This document shows, piece by piece, positions 17,121 to 24,655 of a DNA stretch of 39,874 nucleotides; within the stretch, counting starts at the first letter, position 1, and every line of letters starts with the position of its first letter. Position numbers and translations under genes: made by a program. Origin of the DNA: an uncultured Pelagibacteraceae bacterium (GTDB lineage: Bacteria > Pseudomonadota > Alphaproteobacteria > Pelagibacterales > Pelagibacteraceae); contig CACNTB010000009.1 of the NCBI GenBank assembly GCA_902623305.1, positions 1-39,874 of the forward strand, written 5' to 3'. Below the pieces are notes generated by a model that made no database searches, was not told the DNA's origin, and saw nothing but the letters and a program-made list of their open reading frames with translations.

Positions 17121-17645
17121 ATGATTTTATGGGTAACAGGAATCTCTGGAACAGGCAAAACTACAATTGCCAAACCTCTTTACAAAAAATTTAAAAAAAA
17201 ATATAAAAATTCATTGTACCTTGATGGTGATGAAATAAGATCAGTATTTCAGAATAATCTTAAGTATACTTTAAAGGATAGAAATAAAAATGCAGAAAGA
17301 TTTATAGCTTTAGTTAAGTATTTTTCTGATCAAAAAATTAATTTGATAATTAGTGCAAACATTACATCAAATAAATACAGATTAATTGCAAGAAGAAAAT
17401 TAAAAAATTTTCTTGAGATACATATTAATGCTAATTTAAAAAATTTAATTAAAAGAGATTATAAGAATTTATATAAAAATGCGTTGAAAGGAAAAATTAA
17501 AAATGTTGTGGGAGTTGATATTAAATATCAAAAACCAAAAAAAGTTGATTTTATAATTGAAAATAATGGTAGTAAAAAAGAGTTTTTATACAATATTAGG
17601 ACTATAATCTTAAATCTTAAAAAATATAAAAAAAAAATTTTTTAG
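17121..17645 (+). CDS. APS-kinase-like kinase, probable cytidine diphosphoramidate kinase (Cj1415-like)
   Basis: A 174-residue P-loop kinase of the CysC family. Walker A is GISGTGKTT (7-15), then YLDGDEIRS (33-41), RDYKNLYKNALKGKIKN (112-128) and VVGVDIKYQKP (129-139), all matching adenylylsulfate kinases, which phosphorylate the 3'-OH of the nucleotide. The length equals a stand-alone CysC. However, no sulfate adenylyltransferase is in the window, and the gene converges on homologues of Cj1416-Cj1418. In C. jejuni the CysC homologue Cj1415 is a cytidine diphosphoramidate kinase giving 3'-phospho-CDP-phosphoramidate. I favour that role here. The alternative is a true APS kinase feeding the sulfotransferase-like protein at 14441 with PAPS. 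Residues that distinguish adenine from cytosine cannot be judged by eye. Confidence 0.8.
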   Translation: MILWVTGISGTGKTTIAKPLYKKFKKKYKNSLYLDGDEIRSVFQNNLKYTLKDRNKNAERFIALVKYFSDQKINLIISANITSNKYRLIARRKLKNFLEIHINANLKNLIKRDYKNLYKNALKGKIKNVVGVDIKYQKPKKVDFIIENNGSKKEFLYNIRTIILNLKKYKKKIF

Positions 17646-17673
17646 ATAAGCAAATCTCAAGGATTAAAAAAAC

Positions 17674-18408
17674 TTAATTTATAAATTTCAATTTATTTAT
17701 ACTTTTTAGGAAAAAAGTTAAATCAACTTTATTGTCAATCTCAAACCATTTATTATTGTATCCAGCAGTACTAATTTTAAATCTTAATTTTATTAAATTA
17801 TTAAACAGTTCAGTAAGAGAAATTTTATTTTTATTTTTGATTTCTGGCATTTTTTTTTTAATCAATCTCCATATTTTTGGAGTTATCTTAATTAATCCCA
17901 TATACTGACCTTTAATATTTTTTAATTTTTTTTCCTTACTTCCTATTTCAACTAAATTATTATTTTTATCAACTTTAAAACTTTCAGCATCATCCAATGG
18001 ATTTTTATATCTTGATTTCCAATTTTTTAACCATTTTTTATTATTTAAAATTACAAAATCTTTTTTGTTTTTTTTTAATATTTTAATTGCGTTTTCTTCG
18101 TAGAAAATATCTGAGTATGAAATAATGCAATTATAATTACTTAACCATCGATCTGCTTTGGTAAGGGAATAAACCATATTAGTTTTGTACCAATATCTAT
18201 TATGAAACTTTTTTAGTTTATATTTCATAAATTTTTTATTGTTATATCCTGTAACAATGCAAATTTTTGTAATGTTATTTTTTTTAAAATTTTTTATTAT
18301 ATGATCGAGTAAAGTTGTTTTTTTAAATTTCAAAAGTGATTTATGAGAATTTTTAATTAAAGAACCTAATCTTGAACCTCTGCCTGCAGCTAAAATTATT
18401 CCACGCAT
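17674..18408 (-). CDS. LicC-like nucleotidyltransferase, probable CTP:phosphoglutamine cytidylyltransferase (Cj1416-like)
   Basis: A 244-residue sugar-nucleotidyltransferase-fold enzyme. The N-terminal signature is ILAAGRGSRLG (residues 5-15) with SHKSLLKF supplying the conserved Lys. YKTNMVYSLTKADRWL and IISYSDIFYEE are hallmarks of the phosphocholine cytidylyltransferase (LicC) branch rather than of hexose-1-phosphate enzymes. In C. jejuni Cj1416 belongs to this branch and joins CTP with L-glutamine phosphate (phosphorylated on the amide nitrogen). Here the gene is the third of a tight minus-strand trio, overlapping the amidotransferase start by 1 bp. The amidotransferase in turn follows the PEP-synthase-like kinase. 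That gene order supports the phosphoramidate assignment over phosphocholine. No licA- or licD-like gene is in the window. Confidence 0.82.
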   Translation of the reverse strand: MRGIILAAGRGSRLGSLIKNSHKSLLKFKKTTLLDHIIKNFKKNNITKICIVTGYNNKKFMKYKLKKFHNRYWYKTNMVYSLTKADRWLSNYNCIISYSDIFYEENAIKILKKNKKDFVILNNKKWLKNWKSRYKNPLDDAESFKVDKNNNLVEIGSKEKKLKNIKGQYMGLIKITPKIWRLIKKKMPEIKNKNKISLTELFNNLIKLRFKISTAGYNNKWFEIDNKVDLTFFLKSINKLKFIN

Positions 18409-19028
18409 TAATTATTTTTAATAAAATTTCTTATTAATTTAATATCTTTATTTTGAAAGAATTTAAATCTTTCTGGATGCCACATTATTCCAAATAGCTT
18501 ATTAAATTTATGTTTAATAGATTCAATTTCATTATCTGATGATTTGTGTAAAAAATATAATCCATCTCCGAGTGTTTTGATACCATTTCCATGATAACAA
18601 GTGATCCTTCTAAACTTTTTGCTATTTAAATAAAAAATACTATTTTTTTTTGCTACATGACCTTTAATTTTTTTTAATTTTCCTTTAAAATAAAAATTAA
18701 TTAATTGCATTCCTCTACACAATCCTAATAAAGGTATATTTTTCTCTATTGCATATTTCAATAGATTGATTTCTGTAAAATCTCTAAGTTTATTTTTACC
18801 AATATCTTCTCCGCCACTAATAACAATAAAATTAATTTTATTTTTAATCATAAAATTTCTTAAACTCAAAATATTTTTTTTATTTTTTTTATCAAAATTG
18901 CTAATTAAGTATATTTGGCAATTAAAACATTTTCTTAAAAAATAAATTAATTTATTATCTATAAAATCTCTCGTTTCGTTTCTCTCCTTAATAAATATTT
19001 GCCCCATCGATACAGCTATATTAATCAT
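18408..19028 (-). CDS. Class I glutamine amidotransferase-fold hydrolase, probable gamma-glutamyl-CDP-amidate hydrolase (Cj1417-like)
   Basis: A 206-residue protein of the peptidase C26/GATase-1 family. It has GGEDIGKNKLRD (72-83) as in gamma-Glu-GABA hydrolases, the nucleophile elbow LGLCRGMQ (Cys104), CYHGNGI and the IMWHPER motif (His184, Glu186), giving a complete Cys-His-Glu triad. There is no fused synthetase domain. In C. jejuni the corresponding enzyme Cj1417 cleaves gamma-L-glutamyl-CDP-amidate to glutamate and cytidine diphosphoramidate. The family and length fit, and the gene lies between the nucleotidyltransferase and the dikinase with 1-bp and 2-bp junctions. Outside this context it would be called a gamma-glutamyl-GABA hydrolase (PuuD-like). 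The neighbours make that unlikely. Confidence 0.83.
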   Translation of the reverse strand: MINIAVSMGQIFIKERNETRDFIDNKLIYFLRKCFNCQIYLISNFDKKNKKNILSLRNFMIKNKINFIVISGGEDIGKNKLRDFTEINLLKYAIEKNIPLLGLCRGMQLINFYFKGKLKKIKGHVAKKNSIFYLNSKKFRRITCYHGNGIKTLGDGLYFLHKSSDNEIESIKHKFNKLFGIMWHPERFKFFQNKDIKLIRNFIKNN

Positions 19029-19030
19029 TT

Positions 19031-21373
19031 TTAAATTTCTATTTTATTTACTGAGCAATCTAAAGTTATATTTTTATTACTTTTAATCCTATCGTATAAT
19101 TGTGGACCACAACCAATGGCTGCCGGAAGATTAAATTCTCTACATCTTATTGCCATATGAGAGTTTACACCTCCATATTTGGTAATTAATCCTTTAATTT
19201 TGTAAGTAAAAATCCAATCATATCCTGGATCAGCATTTTCAATTAGTATAATTTTATTATTAATTTTTTTTGTTTTTTTTATACTTAAGTCTATTGTTTC
19301 CCCAGAAACTTTTTTATTTGTGATGTAGTTTGGAAGATTCATCTGAAAAGGTGCAATATATGCACCTTTTGCATCGTGAATTAATTGGGATAATTTGATA
19401 GCCCTTGAAATATCATACTTTCTTTTATTGATTGTAATTTTATTTTTTATTTTAAGTAAATTTTTTCTCTTAATTTTTTTATTAAAATTTTTTAATTCTA
19501 AGAAAGGAATATCATTAATTTTAAACTTTTTATTTAAAGCCTCTTTTTTAATAATTTTGAGGATTTCACTTACATTCTTAGAAAAAATAAACTTTGCATA
19601 TTCTCTATATGAAAATGAGTCTTTCATATAATTAATAAGTTCCTTGGCAGATAAATCAATTAGGAATTTATTCAATAATTTGTCAATTTTATTTCTTTGT
19701 TCTTTGCTAAAAATATTATCTTCAATATTTTGTATTTTAATTTTTTTTATATTTGAAAAATTTATGTAATTTGTTTCATCATACCTTTTGGATAAAATAT
19801 CATAAGTTCCTGGTCTCAAATGTCCATATAATAAGTTAAATTTTTTTCTACTAATTTTTCCTATTTTTAATTTGTTTACGTCTAGAACAAAATCAGTAGC
19901 GACTGAAGATATATTTGAATAAAATTTATTAACATCATTATTTGAAATAATTCTTAAGTTTTGTAAAGAATTAAGAATTGATTTTGAAATAAATGCATGT
20001 CTTGCAAGAATAGAAAATGGTATTGTACCGTATTTAATACAATCTTTTATTAATTGAGATATATTTGAGTTAAAATTTATATCTTCTTGTTTTTTTTTTA
20101 AAATATTTACAAGTCTTAAATTATAATTAATTGATCCTGGGTGATCTTTTTTGATTATATCTCTAAAATGCTTTATCAATAAATTTTTAAATATCTTTTT
20201 TTCTGATTTTTTTAAAATTTTGCCAATTAATTTATTAATTTTTAAATCAATATCGAAAGAAAAACACGTTATAGCTATTTCAAATTCTATTTTATCATGC
20301 AATTTAGGATTATTTTTCAATTTGTAAATCCAATAATTAATTATTTTTTTTGAAATACTACTTTTTAATTTTTGATGTAAAAAAGAATTAAAACTTAATT
20401 TTGTATTAATATATGGAAGACCACCAAGGCTAATCATTAAAGTATCATCTTTTGGTTTTTTATAATCCATTTTCTGTCTTGCAATTGACCACGACTTATC
20501 AGTAATTAATTTTTTATATAATGAATATGCTAAGGGTTTAGGATTTAAACCAATTATCTCAGCAGGATTCCAGTCAGGCATTTGACCAAAGACATTTTTG
20601 TTTCCTAAAACTCCTTTTATTTTTTTTGATTTAATTTTTATTTTTTTTTCTATTTGTGTTAAACTACTTAAAAATATATTATCAGTTTGTTTATTCCAAA
20701 TTTTTAAATTTGTAAGTGGTCTAACTTGCAAAAGATAAATGTTTAAGTTTTTAATACAAAATTCAATATCTAATTCTTCTGTATTAAATACTCTTTCTAG
20801 GTCTTGTACACTTTTAATTAATTTTTTAAATCTTGGAGATCTTAAGTAACTAAATTTATTTCTATATACATTAAGTGATTTATTTGAGAATTCACTCGAG
20901 CCTGAGGTAACAGTATCTGTTAGACCAGAAACATCATCATAATTAATAACATAATATGGTGCATTAGTGTTTGGTTCTCTCGAAAATATAACGCCACTTA
21001 TATCTGGTTTTAAAATCATTTCCTGTAAAATAATTTGATTTTGTTTCAAATTTTTTTTTTCATATTTTGAAATTACCTTATTAATTGAATTAGTTATTTT
21101 TTTTTTATTTTTAATATTTACAAATAATTCGGTATGATATTTTCCAGCTTGAGAGAATCTTTTTTTGTCTTCATTTATTGCTGAACTTCTAATTGCTAGA
21201 AATTTTGTATTCTTAAATTGTTTTTGTATTAACTTAAAAATAAATTCTTTATTTTTTAACCATTCACCGACTGTAAAAAGATATGTTTTTGGAATTTTAA
21301 AATATTTTGTCTTATTTTTTAAATACAATAAAACACTTCCTTTAGTGAAATTATGAATATTACTTGAACCCAT
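19031..21373 (-). CDS. PEP-synthase/PPDK-like dikinase, probable L-glutamine kinase (Cj1418-like)
   Basis: A 780-residue protein with an N-terminal ATP-grasp domain of the PPDK_N type (LAIRSSAINED at 59-69, SQAGKYHT, LQEMI, SGVIFSREP, and LLQVRPLTN near 215). It ends in a PEP-utiliser mobile (swivel) domain with GGVNSHMAIRC, whose His739 is the predicted phosphohistidine. The PEP-binding TIM barrel of true PEP synthase/PPDK is absent and is replaced by a middle region (about 240-650) I do not recognise. This ATP-grasp/central/His-domain plan is shared with rifampin phosphotransferase and with C. jejuni Cj1418, which phosphorylates the amide nitrogen of L-glutamine. Length and C-terminal His position fit Cj1418 closely as I remember it. 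It is the first gene of the phosphoramidate trio, 3 bp downstream of the TylF-like gene. Confidence 0.85.
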   Translation of the reverse strand: MGSSNIHNFTKGSVLLYLKNKTKYFKIPKTYLFTVGEWLKNKEFIFKLIQKQFKNTKFLAIRSSAINEDKKRFSQAGKYHTELFVNIKNKKKITNSINKVISKYEKKNLKQNQIILQEMILKPDISGVIFSREPNTNAPYYVINYDDVSGLTDTVTSGSSEFSNKSLNVYRNKFSYLRSPRFKKLIKSVQDLERVFNTEELDIEFCIKNLNIYLLQVRPLTNLKIWNKQTDNIFLSSLTQIEKKIKIKSKKIKGVLGNKNVFGQMPDWNPAEIIGLNPKPLAYSLYKKLITDKSWSIARQKMDYKKPKDDTLMISLGGLPYINTKLSFNSFLHQKLKSSISKKIINYWIYKLKNNPKLHDKIEFEIAITCFSFDIDLKINKLIGKILKKSEKKIFKNLLIKHFRDIIKKDHPGSINYNLRLVNILKKKQEDINFNSNISQLIKDCIKYGTIPFSILARHAFISKSILNSLQNLRIISNNDVNKFYSNISSVATDFVLDVNKLKIGKISRKKFNLLYGHLRPGTYDILSKRYDETNYINFSNIKKIKIQNIEDNIFSKEQRNKIDKLLNKFLIDLSAKELINYMKDSFSYREYAKFIFSKNVSEILKIIKKEALNKKFKINDIPFLELKNFNKKIKRKNLLKIKNKITINKRKYDISRAIKLSQLIHDAKGAYIAPFQMNLPNYITNKKVSGETIDLSIKKTKKINNKIILIENADPGYDWIFTYKIKGLITKYGGVNSHMAIRCREFNLPAAIGCGPQLYDRIKSNKNITLDCSVNKIEI

Positions 21374-21376
21374 AAA

Positions 21377-22198
21377 TTAAAAATTAAAAAATATTGCTTG
21401 ACCAGTTGGTAAAGGCCATAAAATACCAGATTTATTTATGGACCATTTATCAATTTCAATTCTTGATTCTTCATGATTAGGCCATCCATAATCATCAAAT
21501 ACAATTATTGAATTTTTATTTAATCTGTGAGAAAAAAATTCCAATATTTCTTTAGTAGCAATTGATGAGTTTAAATCGATATGAAGCCAGTCTATCATGT
21601 TTTTCTCTTTATATTTTTCTAAAACATGGGGAATAAAGCCTTTTAAAAAATTAGTTTTTTTAAATTTTTCTAAATTTTTTTTTGTGATTTCAATATTATT
21701 ATTTTCATATCTTCCTATTTGTTTGCTTTCATTTTTTTTTAATAATGATGAGTCCATTTGTTCCCAAGAATCTATTAATGTAAAATGGTCATATTTTATA
21801 CTTTCTTTTTCTAAAAAACTAAGAGCAAACCATGCTGTTAGACCATCTGCTACTCCAGCTTCAACTAAGTTTATTTTCTCCTTTTTTAATTCCATTAAAT
21901 ATTTTAATGATAATAAAACATTATAATGTCGCCATTTTAATTCATAAATTTTATTTTTATTTTCATTATTTTTTTGATTTAACAAAAAATCATTTTTATT
22001 GATTTTTTCAATAAGTTCTTCATTTAGATCATTGAAACAACTTATCTGTAAAATTTTATTTTGTGTAATAGTATTTTTCCAAGGTGGGCATGTTTTTGTT
22101 TTTAAGTTCCAACCAACAAATAAATAATTTTTATTTAAATTATTAACTATTTTTTTTTTTATAAAATGTGGGAGAAATTTATAAATAGCTCTAATCAT
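21377..22198 (-). CDS. TylF/MycF-like metal-dependent O-methyltransferase
   Basis: A 273-residue protein. LVEAGVADGLTAWFA (111-125) is the SAM-binding segment, TLIDSWEQMD (140-149) the ribose-binding strand, WLHIDLNSS (204-212) and IVFDDYGWPNHEE (232-244) the metal and acceptor motifs of the TylF/MycF macrocin O-methyltransferase family. Those enzymes methylate sugar hydroxyls in a Mg-dependent reaction. It should methylate a glycan sugar, or possibly the phosphoramidate ester, since the phosphoramidate trio follows after 3 bp. It overlaps the zinc-ribbon methyltransferase gene by 8 bp. A long poly-T tract (22150-22160) lies in the N-terminal coding region. The substrate is not determined. 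Confidence 0.82.
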   Translation of the reverse strand: MIRAIYKFLPHFIKKKIVNNLNKNYLFVGWNLKTKTCPPWKNTITQNKILQISCFNDLNEELIEKINKNDFLLNQKNNENKNKIYELKWRHYNVLLSLKYLMELKKEKINLVEAGVADGLTAWFALSFLEKESIKYDHFTLIDSWEQMDSSLLKKNESKQIGRYENNNIEITKKNLEKFKKTNFLKGFIPHVLEKYKEKNMIDWLHIDLNSSIATKEILEFFSHRLNKNSIIVFDDYGWPNHEESRIEIDKWSINKSGILWPLPTGQAIFFNF

Positions 22199-23120
22199 TT
22201 TTTTTACCTATAGTTGTTATTGTGCTCGACATACTAATAAAATTTAAAAGAATCCCGATTGGTAAAAATAATTTTGTTAAAAAATTATGAAATTTTGGTC
22301 TTTTGTTTAATTTTAAACTTCTATAAATACTTTTTAATTCAACACCAATATTGCTTGAATGAATAAGTTTAATAATTTGAAACTGATTGTCTGTTAAAAA
22401 CTTTTGTAAATTCTTTGAAGAAAAAACATATATATGTCTTGGTATATCATAGTGGACCCAATTTCGTCTAAAGATCACCCTCCCTAAAGAATTCCAATTT
22501 GGAGTTTTAATAATAATCCTTCCATTTTTTTTTAATTTTTTTCTTAAAAGATGAATAGTTTCTGAGGGATGTATCAAGTGTTCAATCACAGATGTGAGAT
22601 TTATAAAATCAAAAAAATCATCTGGAATACTTTCTAAATCATCAATAAAATTAATATTTATTTTATTTAAATTTTTTTTTGCATAAATACTTCTGTCATA
22701 ACCATAAAGCTTCCATTTTGGATACTGATATTTTATATGGTTTAAATGTCTGCCACTACCACAACCAAAATCTAGATATTTTTTTTCAATATCCTTAAAA
22801 TAATCTAATTCAATTTTTATTTTATCTATTTTTAAAATATTTGAAAAAATATTTTTTGTTTTTTTTAAATATAGTCTAAAAGGAGATATTTTTTTATAAC
22901 TTAAATCATAAGGTATATAATTTTCTGGATAATAAAGATCGAATTGACTCTCATTTATTTTTGGATCAATACTTATCAAGTCACAATTTGTACATTTATA
23001 TATAGCGAATTTTTTATTAGTAGATTGAACATATTTATCTAGATCTGAAAATAAGTATGTAAAATTATTATTTTTACAAATTATACACTTTTCTTTTTTG
23101 TTTTTTTTTTCTGAAATCAT
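22191..23120 (-). CDS. Class I SAM methyltransferase with N-terminal zinc ribbon
   Basis: A 309-residue protein. The N-terminus has two Cys pairs (Cys12/Cys15 and Cys43/Cys46, in CIIC and CTNC) forming a likely zinc ribbon, a feature of sugar C- and O-methyltransferases in deoxysugar and polysaccharide loci. The SAM loop is KYLDFGCGSGRHLNHI (114-129), then YGYDRS, FFDFINLTSVIEHLIHP and NGRIIIKTPNWNSLGR, a standard class I core. A hydrophobic C-terminal segment (LFLPIGILLNFISMSS) may touch the membrane. It overlaps the GT2 gene upstream by 4 bp and the TylF-like gene downstream by 8 bp. It probably methylates a sugar of the repeat unit. Whether C- or O-methylation cannot be told. Confidence 0.85.
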   Translation of the reverse strand: MISEKKNKKEKCIICKNNNFTYLFSDLDKYVQSTNKKFAIYKCTNCDLISIDPKINESQFDLYYPENYIPYDLSYKKISPFRLYLKKTKNIFSNILKIDKIKIELDYFKDIEKKYLDFGCGSGRHLNHIKYQYPKWKLYGYDRSIYAKKNLNKININFIDDLESIPDDFFDFINLTSVIEHLIHPSETIHLLRKKLKKNGRIIIKTPNWNSLGRVIFRRNWVHYDIPRHIYVFSSKNLQKFLTDNQFQIIKLIHSSNIGVELKSIYRSLKLNKRPKFHNFLTKLFLPIGILLNFISMSSTITTIGKKND

Positions 23121-23881
23121 TTTTTTACTTTTTTAAATATTTTCAAATATAAAACTGAATAAATTATTCTAACTCTTTGCATTAGGCTCATATGATTTTT
23201 ATATTTTTGGTAGAATGCTTTCTGACTATTTATAACATTTTTATAATTACTAGATAATCTTACCCCTTCGTGATAACGTCCAATTTTTTGAATTTCATCT
23301 AAAACTTTTATTTTATAATTGTTTAAAATAAAGTCTATTATCAAACATTTGTCTATTCCGACTAAAAGCTTTGTATCAAATCCTTTGATTGAAAATAAAG
23401 CCTTTTTGTTAATGCACATATTTGAAATATTCACTCCAGGATTATAGGCAAATAGATTTTTTAAATTTAATTTTCCATTAGCATTTTTATATTTCGAAAT
23501 AACTCCATTTTTAAGCCTATCAGATCTTGTAACATAAACTTTAAAATCAGGCGTTATATTTTCTGATAATTTTTTAATATAATCTTTTTCCCAAAGATCA
23601 TCGTCCTCTAAAAAAGCTAAATATTCAGAACTAGCAAGACTTGATCCAAAATTTAGAAGTTCAGCCAATCTAGTAATTGTTGGAAGATTTACTATTTTAA
23701 TATTAAATTTATTTTCTGTCGCTAAATCTAAATATGCAAAGTCAATGATATCATCACCATTATTCATAATAAAAATTTCATCTGGTGCTAATGATTGATT
23801 CAAAACCGAATTTAAAGTTATCTTGAGAAGTTCTTTTCTATTACATGTTGGAATAATACAGCTAATTTTAGTTTTGCTCAT
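23117..23881 (-). CDS. GT2-family glycosyltransferase
   Basis: A 254-residue GT-A enzyme. ISCIIPTCNRKELLKITLNSVLNQS opens the domain, and FLEDDDLWEKDY (90-101) is the DxD-type donor/metal site. PGVNISNMCINKKALFSIKGFD and GIDKCLIIDFIL form the acceptor-side region typical of GT2 enzymes. There are no transmembrane helices apart from a weakly hydrophobic C-terminus. It should add a sugar to the lipid-linked glycan in the cytoplasm. The gene sits 6 bp downstream of the 2OG oxygenase gene and overlaps the zinc-ribbon methyltransferase by 4 bp, so it belongs to the minus-strand unit starting at 27727. Confidence 0.87.
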   Translation of the reverse strand: MSKTKISCIIPTCNRKELLKITLNSVLNQSLAPDEIFIMNNGDDIIDFAYLDLATENKFNIKIVNLPTITRLAELLNFGSSLASSEYLAFLEDDDLWEKDYIKKLSENITPDFKVYVTRSDRLKNGVISKYKNANGKLNLKNLFAYNPGVNISNMCINKKALFSIKGFDTKLLVGIDKCLIIDFILNNYKIKVLDEIQKIGRYHEGVRLSSNYKNVINSQKAFYQKYKNHMSLMQRVRIIYSVLYLKIFKKVKK

Positions 23882-23887
23882 TATATA

Positions 23888-24655
23888 TTAATCTAGCCTG
23901 ATTAAGTATTTATTAATAATTTTTCTTAATAACGATTGATTATCTCCAAACTTAGGTTCAGATTGATTAGGTCTTTTTTTCCATCTAGCAAAATAATATT
24001 TTCTAAACTTAAATAACCCTTTATCTTCAGTATAATAATAAATTGCCAAAGATTTTCTAAATATGTCTGAAGGGCATTCTAAAGGTTCAGGAAAACCATG
24101 ATTAGACTCAAGATCAGTTCTAAACATTACACAATTGTTTATTTGAGGATAAATTTTCAAAAAATTATTTTCCATTTTTTGATCCCATAACTCCAAAGCT
24201 CCATTCCAATTTTTATTCCATGTATCGTTTAAATAAAGCAGTAGATTTATTCTTCTTTTTAACTTTCTCTTTTTTAAGTATATAAAATCAGAGTGAATTT
24301 TTAAGTATCCGCCAGTTCCAGATTGATGCATACCGCCTCCCTGCATAAGAGGATCAGATACAAGTCCAGTAAGCTTAAATTTCCTCTCTAAAATATTTAT
24401 AAATTCTCTTGAGTGTAGATAATGAACTAATTCTTTTATATTTTTTGGAAATTCTTCTAAAATATTAAATGCTTGTTTTGTCTTTTGGAACATAGCATCA
24501 TTTTTTTTTAAATTTCTTGGGATAATAAAATCTTTGGCAACACTATTTATAAAATCACCAGGTAAAAAATCATTTAAATGCAAATGTTGATATGGATTTT
24601 CGTGTACTACTAAATTTTTTTCGTGATAATCTAAAAACTCTTTATAATTAATCAT
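23888..24655 (-). CDS. 2-oxoglutarate/Fe(II)-dependent oxygenase
   Basis: A 255-residue non-haem iron oxygenase. The facial triad is visible as HSD (His121, Asp123) and the distal His176 in ESNHGFPEP, with Arg190 in FRKSLAIYYY as the 2-oxoglutarate anchor. RRINLLLYLNDTWNKNWNGALELWD is the prolyl-4-hydroxylase-like core strand pair. These enzymes hydroxylate, desaturate or epimerise substrates using O2 and 2-oxoglutarate. In a glycan locus the likely target is a sugar, a nucleotide sugar or an amide substituent. It overlaps the cytidylyltransferase-aminotransferase fusion by 8 bp, which hints at action on that enzyme's product. The substrate is unknown. Confidence 0.85.
   Translation of the reverse strand: MINYKEFLDYHEKNLVVHENPYQHLHLNDFLPGDFINSVAKDFIIPRNLKKNDAMFQKTKQAFNILEEFPKNIKELVHYLHSREFINILERKFKLTGLVSDPLMQGGGMHQSGTGGYLKIHSDFIYLKKRKLKRRINLLLYLNDTWNKNWNGALELWDQKMENNFLKIYPQINNCVMFRTDLESNHGFPEPLECPSDIFRKSLAIYYYTEDKGLFKFRKYYFARWKKRPNQSEPKFGDNQSLLRKIINKYLIRLD

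Noticed and set aside
17641..17680. Possible intrinsic terminator between the convergent phosphoramidate half-operons
   Set aside because: There are A and T runs but no GC-containing stem. No convincing intrinsic terminator was found anywhere in the window.
18408..19028. Assignment as gamma-glutamyl-GABA hydrolase (PuuD)
   Set aside because: The family match is real, but no other polyamine catabolism gene is near. The gene is locked between a LicC-like cytidylyltransferase and a glutamine-kinase-like dikinase, so the phosphoramidate role fits better.
19031..21373. Assignment as PEP synthase or pyruvate phosphate dikinase
   Set aside because: The C-terminal PEP/pyruvate TIM barrel is missing: the protein ends about 40 residues after the phosphohistidine motif.
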